A stretch of DNA of 64,000 nucleotides, from positions 181,968 through 245,967 of the forward strand of contig NZ_JBNDNA010000005.1 in the NCBI RefSeq assembly GCF_049856175.1, written 5' to 3'. Below the pieces are notes generated by a model. The model was not told the DNA's origin. It saw only the letters and a list, made by a program, of their open reading frames with translations, and searched no databases. This DNA is from JB111 sp049856175. GTDB taxonomy: Bacteria > Actinomycetota > Actinomycetes > Actinomycetales > Actinomycetaceae. The translations under genes were made by a program, and so were the position numbers. How positions within the stretch are numbered: the first letter of the stretch is position 1; every line of letters starts with the position of its first letter. Positions 34,299 through 42,527 of this stretch are shown here, piece after piece.

Positions 34299-34333
34299 CA
34301 GACGAACGTCTGCAAAGAAGACTCTGCAAAGGT
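34299..34333. promoter_or_regulatory. Palindrome and direct repeats in divergent promoter
   Basis: CAGACG-AA-CGTCTG (34299-34312) is a perfect inverted repeat. It overlaps the first of two TCTGCAAAG copies (34309 and 34323). The site lies between the MFS gene and its probable winged-helix regulator, and is a candidate operator for both. Confidence 0.55.
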
Positions 34334-34344
34334 ATCTCTGCATC

Positions 34345-35094
34345 ATGTCGACGCGCAAGAGCCCCACGCCCCCGTCCTCATCGGGCACCGGTCCCGGGGC
34401 GGCCACCGGCGAGCCCGGTACGCCCGGTACGCCAGGTACGCCAGGTACGCCAGGTACGCCAGGTACGCCAGGTACGCCAGGAGAGCCTGCCGGGCCGACC
34501 GACGGCCGTGATCCCGCGATATTCGCCCCCGCCATCGACGCGGGCGCGATGAAGGCCTTCGCCCATCCCCTGCGCATGGCGATGTACGACTACCTCAACG
34601 ACCACGAGGCCGCGACGGCGACGACGCTCGCCCGGCACACCGGGGAGAGCACCGGACAGACGAGCTACCACCTGCGCCAGCTCGCGCGGCACGGGCTCGT
34701 CGAGGAGGTCCCGGGCCGGGGCACGGGCCGGGAGCGCTGGTGGTCGGCGGTGGGGTTCCGCATGGACACCGACGTCTGGTCGGACCCCCGCAACCGGCCG
34801 GCTGTCGCCACGGTGCTCGACCACCAGATCACCCAGCGCGCCCGGGCAGTCGAGGAGTGGCTGCTGCGTGCCGAGACCGGCGACGGCGCGTGGACGGAGG
34901 CCTCCGTCAACTCGCGCCACACGGCGACGATGACGTCCGAGGAGACCCGCGCGATGCGCGACGCGCTGATGGCCGTGCTCCACGAGCACTCCGAGGCGGC
35001 GAAGGCGCGCCGCGAGGACGGGGAGTCCGCAGCGGCCGGCCCGACCCGACGCGTGCGCGTCTACCTCGACGTGTTCCCGCTGCCCGAGGACTGA
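34345..35094 (+). CDS. ArsR-like winged-helix regulator with collagen-like N-terminal repeat
   Basis: 249 residues. A disordered N-terminus (residues 1-60) contains seven consecutive Gly-Thr-Pro triplets, flanked by Gly-Glu-Pro. The winged HTH of the HTH_20/ArsR type spans about residues 68-135 (MKAFAHPLRMAMYDYLNDHE, GQTSYHLRQLARHGLVEEVP, GRERWWSAV). The rest is helical (ILDHQITQRARAVEEWLL-like). It probably represses the divergent MFS gene. The repeat is unusual for a bacterial transcription factor and its copy number may vary. Confidence 0.88.
   Translation: MSTRKSPTPPSSSGTGPGAATGEPGTPGTPGTPGTPGTPGTPGTPGEPAGPTDGRDPAIFAPAIDAGAMKAFAHPLRMAMYDYLNDHEAATATTLARHTGESTGQTSYHLRQLARHGLVEEVPGRGTGRERWWSAVGFRMDTDVWSDPRNRPAVATVLDHQITQRARAVEEWLLRAETGDGAWTEASVNSRHTATMTSEETRAMRDALMAVLHEHSEAAKARREDGESAAAGPTRRVRVYLDVFPLPED
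34417..34479. repeat. Seven tandem 9-bp repeats (GGTACGCCM)
   Basis: GGTACGCCA/C occurs seven times in perfect register, encoding Gly-Thr-Pro each time. The units differ only at the last base of the first copies. A pure short tandem repeat like this is prone to copy-number change; each gain or loss keeps the frame. Confidence 0.95.
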
Positions 35095-35138
35095 TCACCC
35101 GCGGCCGCGTCGGAGCTCGGGGCTGCGGAGGGCGTCGG

Positions 35139-36101
35139 TCAGGTGGTCGGCGCGGGCCGGCCGACCTGGAGCCGCACGGGTCGGACGGAGGCGGGCCCGA
35201 CGTCCGACGGGCGCGGGATCGTGGTGCCCGGGAGACCGGCGGCGGCGCTCCCGTAGGCGACCGCGTGCGCGAGCCGCTCCTCGGGCGGCAGGCCCCGTTC
35301 GCTCGCGAGCAGGTAACCGAACAGGCTGGAGTCGCCGGCGCCCACGGTGCTGACGACCTCCGTCGCAGGGGCCGGGGCGTGCCAGGCCCCGTCCGGCGTC
35401 GCCAGGACCGCTCCCCCGGCGCCGAGCGTCACCAGCACCGCACCGACGCCGCGCCCGACGAGCTCGAGCGCGGCGTCGGCGGCGGCCCGGTGGTCCGCCT
35501 CGAGGCGCACCGCATCGGCGGCGGTCAGGCTGGCCAGCTCGTCGCCGTTGGGCTTCATGAGGTCCGGGGCCGCCGCAGGCAGTGCCGCGGCGAGCTCCGC
35601 GAGGGGCGGTCCGCTGGTGTCGACGGCGATCCGGGCACCGGTCGCCCGCAGGTCGACGACGAGCTCCGCGTACCAGGCATCGGGCGCCCCCGGCGGGAGC
35701 GAGCCCGCGAGGACCACCCAGTCGGCGTCGCCCGCGAGCGAGACGACGTCGTCCCGCAGACCGTCGAGCAGCCGGCGGTCCGCGACCGGGCCGGGGTGGT
35801 TGATCTTCGTCGTCGTGCCGTCCGGCTCCGTGAGCGTGAGGTTGACACGGACAGGACCCGCGGGCAGCCGGGTGCGGCACTCGATCCCCGCGCCACCCAG
35901 CTCTGCGACGAACACCTCGTCGGCCGGGAGCACGGCGAGCGTGGGGACGCCGGCCGCGACCGCGGCGCGCGAGATGTTGACGCCCTTGCCCCCGGCCTGC
36001 GCGGTGGCCCCGGTCGAGCGAGCGACCCCACCGCGCACCAGCCGGCCGCCGAGGACCACCGTGCGGTCGATCGACGGGTTCGCCGTCAGGGTGACGATCA
36101 T
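35139..36101 (-). CDS. fruK: 1-Phosphofructokinase-type PfkB sugar kinase
   Basis: 320 residues of the PfkB / FruK family. The N-terminus MIVTLTANPSIDRTVVLGG and GGKGVNISRAAVAAGVPT are hallmark motifs for FruK/LacC kinases. The C-terminal anion-hole motif STVGAGDSSLFGYL supplies the catalytic Asp. It phosphorylates fructose 1-phosphate or a related ketose phosphate (tagatose 6-phosphate in LacC). It overlaps the DeoR gene by 4 bp. The mannitol-type PTS and zinc dehydrogenase nearby suggest a hexitol-derived substrate. Confidence 0.88.
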   Translation of the reverse strand: MIVTLTANPSIDRTVVLGGRLVRGGVARSTGATAQAGGKGVNISRAAVAAGVPTLAVLPADEVFVAELGGAGIECRTRLPAGPVRVNLTLTEPDGTTTKINHPGPVADRRLLDGLRDDVVSLAGDADWVVLAGSLPPGAPDAWYAELVVDLRATGARIAVDTSGPPLAELAAALPAAAPDLMKPNGDELASLTAADAVRLEADHRAAADAALELVGRGVGAVLVTLGAGGAVLATPDGAWHAPAPATEVVSTVGAGDSSLFGYLLASERGLPPEERLAHAVAYGSAAAGLPGTTIPRPSDVGPASVRPVRLQVGRPAPTT

Positions 36102-36865
36102 GCGACCACGAGCTCGACGCCGAGGTCGTCCAGCACGGCGCGCGGGACGGGCGGGTCCGCCGAGTCCGTGACCACCACGTCGACGTCGGCGAGGTCCGCG
36201 AAGCTCACCGTGGCGTCGCGCGCGAACTTCGACGAGTCCGCGAGCACGACGACGATGCGGGCCGCCCGCACCAGCGCTGCCTTGACGGCCGCCTCCTCCG
36301 GGTCGGGGGTGGACAGACCGTGCTCGGCGCTGATTCCGTTCGTCCCGACGAACGCGACGTCGACCCGGACCCGCTCGAGCGCCTCGGTCGTGGGCGACCC
36401 GACGGCGGCCTGCGTGGTGCGGCGGACGCGGCCCGGCAGCAGGTGCAGGTCGACCTCGGGCAGCAGGGCGAGACCCGCGGCGATCGGCACGGCGTGGGTG
36501 AAGGCGACGAACCGCGCGCCCTGGGCGACGAGGTTGACGAAGCGGCCGGTCGTGCTGCCGGCGTCGATCACCACCGTGCCGCCGGCGTCCGGGAGGAAGC
36601 GCTGCGCCGCGAGGGCGATCCGCTCCTTCTCCCGGGATCGCGTGACGTCGCGCTCGTCGAGGCCGGACTCGATCGCCGAGAGCGACGCGGCAGGCACGGC
36701 ACCACCGTGCACCCGGCGCACGAGCCGCATCCGCTCGAGCGCGCCGAGGTCGCGCCGCACCGTCTCGCTCGTCACGTCGAACTCGTCGGCGAGCTCCGCG
36801 ACGGAGACCCGGCCGCGCGTGAGGACGAGCCTCGCGGCGGCCTGCTGCCGTTCCTCTGCATACAC
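36098..36865 (-). CDS. DeoR-family transcriptional regulator
   Basis: A 255-residue repressor. The N-terminal HTH is SVAELADEFDVTSETVRRDL (about residues 20-40). The sugar-phosphate-sensing DeoR C-terminal domain has VVIDAGSTTGRFVNLV and FVGTNGISAEHGLSTPD. The start is GTG at 36865 with GGGAGGAGC upstream. It precedes fruK with an ATGA overlap, and it is likely to bind the repeated motif at 38071-38098 before the PTS gene. The effector is probably a phosphorylated sugar. Confidence 0.92.
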   Translation of the reverse strand: MYAEERQQAAARLVLTRGRVSVAELADEFDVTSETVRRDLGALERMRLVRRVHGGAVPAASLSAIESGLDERDVTRSREKERIALAAQRFLPDAGGTVVIDAGSTTGRFVNLVAQGARFVAFTHAVPIAAGLALLPEVDLHLLPGRVRRTTQAAVGSPTTEALERVRVDVAFVGTNGISAEHGLSTPDPEEAAVKAALVRAARIVVVLADSSKFARDATVSFADLADVDVVVTDSADPPVPRAVLDDLGVELVVA

Positions 36866-36922
36866 GGTGCTCCTCCCTCGCGACCCGACGGTGCTCGCGC
36901 CGATGCTATGCGCGCCTGGCGC

Positions 36923-37981
36923 TCAGGGCTCGACCGTCACCTTGATCCCGGCCCCGGTGCGCACCAGGTCGAAGGCGTCGAGCACGTCGTCGAGCGGCAC
37001 GCGATGGGTGATGAGGTCCGCGACCGGGACGCGCCCGGACGCGATGTGCTCGAGGGCCCGCCGGTTGTGCTCCGGGGCGGACCCGTTCGCGCCGTGGATG
37101 TGGAGCTGCCGGTAGTGCACGACGTTGGAGTCGAGCGCGATCACCGGGTCGTTCTTCGGCAGGCCGCCGAAGAACGAGATGCGCCCGTTGCGGGCGGCCA
37201 TCGCGACCGCCTGCTCCTGGGCGACCTTCGCCGCGGTCGCCGTGATGACGACGTCGGCCCCCCGCCCGCCGGTCAGCTCGAGCACCCGCTCGACGACGTC
37301 GACCGTGGAGGCGTCGATCGTCCCGTCCGGCCGGGCGGCGGCCGCGGACATCGCGAGCCGCTCGGCGTTGACGTCGACGAGGTGGACCGCCCCGGCGCCG
37401 TGGACGCCGCGGGCGACACGGACGTGGAGGCAGCCGATCGGACCGGCACCGAACACGACGACCGTGTCCCCCTCCTCGATCCCGAGGAGCTCCTGCGCGT
37501 TGATCACGCAGGCGAGCGGCTCGGCCACGGACGCCTCGTCGAGCCCGACGCCGTCGGGGACGCGGTTGAGACCGTCGACGGCGAGGACCTCGCGGGGCAC
37601 GACCATGTACTCGGCGAACCCGCCCTCGTACTGGTAGCCGACCGACGTCTGGTTCTGGCACACGGCCATCCAGCCCCGGCGGCACTCGTGGCACCGACCG
37701 CACGGCACGGCGGCGATCACCTGCACGCGGTCGCCCACCTGCCACGGCCTGCCGTCCGGGGCCGCCGCGTCCGCACCGACCTCGACGACCTCGCCGGCGA
37801 TCTCGTGCCCGGTGGTCCGTGGGGGGCTGAGGTTCTGGTGCCCGTTGTGGAAGATCTTGACGTCGGTTCCGCACGTCGAGCAGTTCCGCACGCGGATCTT
37901 CACCTCGTGCGGTCCGCACGTCGGCTCCGGCACGTCCTCGAGCCGGACGTCCTCGGGTGCGTAGAAGCGCAGGGCCTTCAT
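36923..37981 (-). CDS. Zinc-dependent MDR dehydrogenase (polyol/polyol-phosphate type)
   Basis: 352 residues. The catalytic-zinc ligands C37, H59 and E60 are in NCSTCGTDVK and GHEIAGEVVEVG. The structural-zinc cysteines are C94, C97, C100 and C108 (PCGRCHECRRGWMAVC). The Rossmann motif is VVFGAGPIGCLH. The order fits sorbitol dehydrogenase or GatD/arabitol-phosphate dehydrogenase-like enzymes. AGGAGG lies before ATG 37981. Divergent from the PTS gene and upstream of the DeoR-fruK pair, so it probably oxidises the imported polyol phosphate. Exact substrate is uncertain. Confidence 0.87.
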   Translation of the reverse strand: MKALRFYAPEDVRLEDVPEPTCGPHEVKIRVRNCSTCGTDVKIFHNGHQNLSPPRTTGHEIAGEVVEVGADAAAPDGRPWQVGDRVQVIAAVPCGRCHECRRGWMAVCQNQTSVGYQYEGGFAEYMVVPREVLAVDGLNRVPDGVGLDEASVAEPLACVINAQELLGIEEGDTVVVFGAGPIGCLHVRVARGVHGAGAVHLVDVNAERLAMSAAAARPDGTIDASTVDVVERVLELTGGRGADVVITATAAKVAQEQAVAMAARNGRISFFGGLPKNDPVIALDSNVVHYRQLHIHGANGSAPEHNRRALEHIASGRVPVADLITHRVPLDDVLDAFDLVRTGAGIKVTVEP

Positions 37982-38070
37982 CGGTCCTCCTGGGTCGACC
38001 GTCGGCGCCGGTGCCGGCCGCCGACCCCGATCATAGCCACACGTTCGCAGAATCTGCCAGCGCTGTTTAC

Positions 38071-38098
38071 TTGGCTTCAGTTGGGTTCGTGTGGTTTC
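38071..38098. promoter_or_regulatory. Triple direct repeat, candidate DeoR operator
   Basis: TTGGCTTC (38071), TTGGGTTC (38081) and GTGGTTTC (38091) repeat at exact 10-bp steps, one helical turn each, in the divergent promoter between the dehydrogenase and the PTS gene. DeoR-family sites are often direct repeats like this. The start of the PTS gene lies 68 bp further on. Confidence 0.6.
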
Positions 38099-38165
38099 AT
38101 CCTCGCAATAGACGTGTGGCAGCGCGACGGCCGACGTCGGCCGCCGTCGATCTCGAGGAGGAGAG

Positions 38166-40235
38166 ATGTCCGCACCCACTGACGTGAGGCCGGCCGCGGA
38201 GGACGCCCGCCCCGGGCGGGGCGCCCGGGTGGCCGTGCAGCGGTTCGGCACGGCCCTGTCGAACATGGTGATGCCCAACATCGGCGCGTTCATCGCGTGG
38301 GGGCTCATCACCGCCCTGTTCATCGAGGCGGGGTGGATCACGCTCGTCGGCGACCGCGTCCTCGGGCACGAGGGCGGGTACGGGTTCGTCGAGCACTTCG
38401 GCGGCTGGGGTGCCGGCGCCGAGGGCGGCGGAATCGTCGGTCCGACAATCACCTACCTGCTGCCGATCCTCATCGGGTACACCGGTGGTCGGATGATGTA
38501 CGGCGACACGGCTCGAGGTGGCGTGGTCGGCGCGATCGCGACGATGGGCGCGATCGCCGGTGCCGACGTCCCGATGTTCCTCGGCGCGATGGTGATGGGA
38601 CCGCTCGGCGGCTGGTCGATGAAGAAGCTCGACGCGCTGTGGGCCGACCGCATCCGGCCCGGGTTCGAGATGCTGGTCAACAACTTCGCGGCCGGCATCT
38701 GGGGCATGCTCCTCGCCGTCGTCGGGTTCGTCGCCGCGGGCCCGTTCGTCTCGGCGTTCTCCACCGCCGCGGAGCGGGTGGTCGACGTCCTCGTGGACAA
38801 CAGCGTCCTGCCACTGACCTCCGTGCTCGTCGAGCCTGCGAAGGTGCTCTTCCTCAACAACGCGATCAACCACGGCGTCTTCACCCCGCTCGGGACGGCC
38901 GAGGCGGCGTCGGAGGGGCAGTCGATCCTCTTCCTCATCGAGGCGAACCCCGGACCCGGGCTCGGGCTGCTCCTCGCGTTCACGGTCTTCGGCACCGGCA
39001 TGGCGAAGGCGTCCGCGCCCGGCGCCGCCCTCATCCAGTTCGTCGGCGGCATCCACGAGATCTACTTCCCGTACGTCCTCATGAAGCCGGTGCTCATCGT
39101 CGCGATGATCGCGGGTGGTATGACCGGCGTGGCGACGAACCTGCTCCTCGACTCCGGGCTGCGCGCCCCGGCCGGGCCGGGGTCGATCATCGCGGTGCTC
39201 CTGCAGTCACCGGCCGGCAGCCTCCTCGGCGTCACGCTGTCCGTCGTCCTGTCGGCGGCCGTCACCTTCGTGGTCGCCGGCGCCCTGCTGCGGACGGGGC
39301 GGTCGGGTTCCGACGACCTCGCCGGGGCGACGGCCGACATGGTGGAGATGAAGGGGCGCAGCTCGATCGCCTCCTCGCTCGTCGCCGGTGCGGGCGGGAC
39401 GGGCCGGATCCGCACCATCGTGTTCGCGTGCGACGCCGGCATGGGATCCTCCGCGATGGGGGCCTCGGTCCTCCGCAGGAAGGTGCACGCGGCCGGCTTC
39501 ACCGACGTCACCGTGGACAACCGGGCGATCGCGAGCCTCACGGACGACGTCGACCTCGTGGTCACGCACCGGGACCTCACCGAGCGCGCCCGCGGCCGTA
39601 CGCCGTCGGCCGTCCACGTGTCCGTCGACGAGTTCCTCGCCAGCCCGCGCTACGACGACGTCGTCGCCCTGCTCCAGGAGCAGGCGGACGGGACCGTGGG
39701 CGGGACCGCGGACGGAGCCGGCACCCCGGTCGGCACCGAGCACGGCGCTCCGATCGGTGCCGATCAAGGTGCCGCGGCGGTCGCGACCGCCGCACCCCCG
39801 AGGCACGGCCTGCTCGCGCGGGAGTCGATCGTCCTCGACGGCGCCGCACAGAACCGCGACGACGCGATCGACGAGGCGGGTCGGCTGCTGGTCGCCGCGG
39901 GCGCGGTCCCCGAGGAGTACGTGGCCGCGATGCACGAGCGCGAGCTGTCGGTGTCCACGCTCGTCGGGAACGGGCTCGCGATCCCGCACGGGACCGACGC
40001 CGCCAAGGACCTCGTCCGACGCACGTCGCTGTCCTTCGTCCGGTACACCGAGGGCGTCGACTGGGGCGGGCAGCGGGCGGAGTTCGTCGTCGCCATCGCG
40101 GGCACCGGTGACGACCACCTCCAGGTGCTCTCGGCGCTCTCGCAGGTCTTCCTCGACGAGGCGGAGGTGGACCGGCTGCGCGCGGCGGGCTCGCCCGAGG
40201 AGGTGCTCGACATCCTCGGCGCGGTCCAGGTCTGA
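38166..40235 (+). CDS. mtlA: PTS mannitol-type transporter, EIICBA fusion
   Basis: 689 residues, all three EII domains in one protein. EIIC (residues 1-340) has the MtlA-type motifs MVMPNIGAFIAWGLITALF and NNAINHGVFTPLG. EIIB contains the phospho-Cys C422 in FACDAGMGSSAMGASVLRRK. EIIA carries the phospho-His H608 in GLAIPHGTDAAKD. It imports and phosphorylates a hexitol (mannitol in known members). GAGGAGGAG precedes the ATG. Mannitol-1-phosphate dehydrogenase is not adjacent; the zinc dehydrogenase across the divergent promoter could fill that role. Confidence 0.93.
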   Translation: MSAPTDVRPAAEDARPGRGARVAVQRFGTALSNMVMPNIGAFIAWGLITALFIEAGWITLVGDRVLGHEGGYGFVEHFGGWGAGAEGGGIVGPTITYLLPILIGYTGGRMMYGDTARGGVVGAIATMGAIAGADVPMFLGAMVMGPLGGWSMKKLDALWADRIRPGFEMLVNNFAAGIWGMLLAVVGFVAAGPFVSAFSTAAERVVDVLVDNSVLPLTSVLVEPAKVLFLNNAINHGVFTPLGTAEAASEGQSILFLIEANPGPGLGLLLAFTVFGTGMAKASAPGAALIQFVGGIHEIYFPYVLMKPVLIVAMIAGGMTGVATNLLLDSGLRAPAGPGSIIAVLLQSPAGSLLGVTLSVVLSAAVTFVVAGALLRTGRSGSDDLAGATADMVEMKGRSSIASSLVAGAGGTGRIRTIVFACDAGMGSSAMGASVLRRKVHAAGFTDVTVDNRAIASLTDDVDLVVTHRDLTERARGRTPSAVHVSVDEFLASPRYDDVVALLQEQADGTVGGTADGAGTPVGTEHGAPIGADQGAAAVATAAPPRHGLLARESIVLDGAAQNRDDAIDEAGRLLVAAGAVPEEYVAAMHERELSVSTLVGNGLAIPHGTDAAKDLVRRTSLSFVRYTEGVDWGGQRAEFVVAIAGTGDDHLQVLSALSQVFLDEAEVDRLRAAGSPEEVLDILGAVQV

Positions 40236-40332
40236 CGGGAGGCGGGCTGCCCCCCCGGCTCGACCGGGTTGCGGTCCGCGCCGCCGGAGGCGACGCTCAG
40301 GGTGCCCGCCGCCCGTCGTTCGAAGGACCCCA

Positions 40333-40866
40333 ATGCACTCGCTGACCCGCAGGTGGACCCGGCTCGACCAGGAGGGGCACGAGGACCTCGAGCTCCACCA
40401 CGCGGCGAGCCTGGTCGCCGTCGGTGCCGTCGAGGTCGGCCAGGAGCGCTACTCCTACCGGGCGAGCCTCACCCACGACTGGGACTTCCTCCACCTCACG
40501 GTCGGCTCCGGCGACGGCCGTGCGCTGTCGGTCCACCGCTCCCCCGCCGGCGTCTGGAGCGTCGACGCGCAAGACCGCGAGGACCTCGCGGACGCGGTCG
40601 ACATCGACCTGTCGTTCAGCCCGTTCACCAACACCCTGCCGATCCGGCGACTCGACCTCGACCTCGGCGCCTCCGCGGAGATCGTCTGCGCCTACGTCGA
40701 CACGCCGTCGCTGGAGGTGACGACCGACCCGCAGCGGTACACGCGGCTCGACACCCACCTGTACCTCTACGAGTCGATGGACTCCGACTTCACCCGCGAG
40801 ATCACGGTCGACGACCAGGGGCTCGTGGTCGACTACCCCGGCCTCTTCACCGTCGAGCCGGCCTGA
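40333..40866 (+). CDS. Putative glycolipid-binding domain protein (DUF1089-like)
   Basis: A 177-residue soluble protein. The sequence RRWTRLDQEGHEDLELHH and YRASLTHDWDFLHLTVGS match the 'putative glycolipid-binding' family first seen in Pseudomonas. It is mostly beta strand. LFTVEPA near the C-terminus is also typical. No signal peptide, so a cytoplasmic role is more likely than a surface one. It lies alone between the PTS gene and a convergent membrane protein. Confidence 0.75.
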   Translation: MHSLTRRWTRLDQEGHEDLELHHAASLVAVGAVEVGQERYSYRASLTHDWDFLHLTVGSGDGRALSVHRSPAGVWSVDAQDREDLADAVDIDLSFSPFTNTLPIRRLDLDLGASAEIVCAYVDTPSLEVTTDPQRYTRLDTHLYLYESMDSDFTREITVDDQGLVVDYPGLFTVEPA

Positions 40867-40887
40867 GGGGCGTCGCGCCCGTCGGGC

Positions 40888-41340
40888 TCATCCGTCGAGC
40901 ACGGCCGGATACACCCACAGCGCCAGGACGGCCGCGACGGCGAGCGACACGAGCGCGGCGACAACAAGAGTGATCCTGGTCGCGGCGCGCCCGCGCACCA
41001 CCAGGGCCAGGAGCAGCAGCCCCACCCCCAGCACCCCGAGCAGGGCCGCGAGCGCCGCCGCCACCCCGGCGTCGGTCGCCACCTGCTCGTCCGCTCCGCC
41101 GTTCGCTGCCTCGACCTCGGCCCAGGTGAATCCGAAGTAGGCCGCCGAGACGGCGGCGGCGACGATGACCGCCACCAACCAGTACCGGTTACGGGTGCTC
41201 GCCCGGTCGGCGTCCGCCTGGGTGATGCGCCTGCGCTCAAGGCGAGCGGCGGTCGGGTCCTCGTGCGACATCGGCCCGGCACCCGCGGCCGGGGCGTCCT
41301 GGGGGAACTCTGCGTCGTCCCTCGACGGGTCCGTGGTCAT
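40888..41340 (-). CDS. Small three-helix membrane protein
   Basis: 150 residues. A disordered acidic N-terminus (about 45) leads to three hydrophobic helices (YWLVAVIVAAAVSAAYFGF, then VAAALAALLGVLGVGLLLLA and TLVVAALVSLAVAAVLALWV) and ends in YPAVLDG. The clear GAGGAGG before ATG 41340 fixes the start. It resembles the 115-residue protein at 42166-42513 in helix order and in the closing LYP/VYP motif, suggesting paralogues. The function is unknown. Confidence 0.75.
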   Translation of the reverse strand: MTTDPSRDDAEFPQDAPAAGAGPMSHEDPTAARLERRRITQADADRASTRNRYWLVAVIVAAAVSAAYFGFTWAEVEAANGGADEQVATDAGVAAALAALLGVLGVGLLLLALVVRGRAATRITLVVAALVSLAVAAVLALWVYPAVLDG

Positions 41341-41541
41341 GGTGCGCCTCCTCGGCTCCGGTGCGGGCGAAGGTGCCCGCACCACCCCGCGCCGGGCGCC
41401 GAGATACCGTGCTCACCCGCCTGACGCGGACACTCCGATCATACCGAGGGCGCCTCGGGCCGTTCCCTTCCGGGAGGGCCGGACCGTGCCCCGCCGGCGG
41501 GGCCGACCCGCGCGACGCACGCCCAGGCACGTTCGTCGCGA

Positions 41542-42108
41542 TCAGTCGTCGTAACCGACGAACCCGACGGGGATGCGTCCGCCGGAACCGCGCCACACGG
41601 CGGCAGCGTGGTCGGTACCCAGGCCCCCGTAGAGCTCGATCATCCCGACGCCTGCTCCGGCGAGATCGACAGCCAGCCCCTCCGTCTCCCAGAGCGACCC
41701 GACGGGGATGATCGTCGCGTCAGGATGCTCCACACGCTCCACGCCGTCGCGCGCGGGGACCAGGAACACCTGCGGACGGACCTCGCCGCGCCCGAACGCC
41801 GCCTTGAAGTCGGCGATGAGCTCGAGCGACTCGAAGCCGTACCGGTTGAGGCCGAGCCGCACCGGGTCCGGGCGGTCGTCTCCCGCGAGAGCAGCCCGGA
41901 CCTCTGCCGCGACGTCGACCGGGAGCCCGCCGCAGAGCTCGAGCCGCGCCCACCCCTCCCCGACGAGTCGCAGGGCTTCGGGGACGACGTCGGCAGCCTC
42001 CGCCCCGACGACGGTCAGGCCGTCGGTCAGCAGGCGGTCACCCGGTGTCCCCTCGTACAGCACGGCGGTGGGTTCCATGTGGGGGACAACCGCGGGCGGT
42101 ACGGACAT
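41542..42108 (-). CDS. DUF6506-like hypothetical protein
   Basis: 188 residues from ATG 42108; a GTG at 42126 and ATG at 42078 are alternatives, and none has a clear ribosome binding site. An alpha/beta fold is suggested by VGAEAADVVPEALRLVGEGW, LELCGGLPVDVAAEVRAAL and the second-half counterpart MIELYGGLGTDHAAAVWRG. The repeated 'xLxGGL' suggests an internal duplication. It matches my recollection of DUF6506 but this could not be checked. Confidence 0.6.
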   Translation of the reverse strand: MSVPPAVVPHMEPTAVLYEGTPGDRLLTDGLTVVGAEAADVVPEALRLVGEGWARLELCGGLPVDVAAEVRAALAGDDRPDPVRLGLNRYGFESLELIADFKAAFGRGEVRPQVFLVPARDGVERVEHPDATIIPVGSLWETEGLAVDLAGAGVGMIELYGGLGTDHAAAVWRGSGGRIPVGFVGYDD

Positions 42109-42165
42109 GTTCCACCGGTCCGCCACCGCGTCGGCGGGTGAGCACTCAGCCGACGGGAGCGTCCG

Positions 42166-42513
42166 CTACCGCTCGAGCATGACGGGATAGAGCACGAGGA
42201 CCAGCACGGCGGCGACCACGATGAGCGCCACGGACAGGCCGAACGTGACCCCGGCCGAGATCCGTCGGCCCGGTGCACGGGCGAGCAGGAGCGCCACGAT
42301 GTTGCCGACGCCGAACGCCCCGACCGCGGCCGCCCCGCCCACGACCAGCGCGGCGGCGCGCACTCCGTCCTCGTCGAGGCCGTGCGCGGTGGCGTCGGAG
42401 TGCCCCCACCAGAAGCCGAGGAAGGCGGCGACCGCGGCGAGCCCGACGACGACCGGCACGACCCACGCCCGCCCGTCGCCCCCGTTCGTCGACGGTGCGT
42501 AGGGATCGGTCAT
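42166..42513 (-). CDS. Small three-helix membrane protein, paralogue-like
   Basis: 115 residues. A short polar N-terminus precedes three helices (AWVVPVVVGLAAVAAFLGFW, GVRAAALVVGGAAAVGAFGV, GVTFGLSVALIVVAAVLVLV) and the end LYPVMLER. The spacing and C-terminal motif are shared with the protein at 40888-41340. It is divergent from glsA across only 14 bp, so the two promoters overlap. Confidence 0.75.
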   Translation of the reverse strand: MTDPYAPSTNGGDGRAWVVPVVVGLAAVAAFLGFWWGHSDATAHGLDEDGVRAAALVVGGAAAVGAFGVGNIVALLLARAPGRRISAGVTFGLSVALIVVAAVLVLVLYPVMLER

Positions 42514-42527
42514 GTGACGATGGTGCC

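Noticed and set aside
41360..41503. Two GC-rich palindromes as terminators or operators (41360-41383 and 41488-41503)
   Set aside because: They may terminate the DUF6506-like gene, but such palindromes are frequent in this GC content and position alone is not enough.
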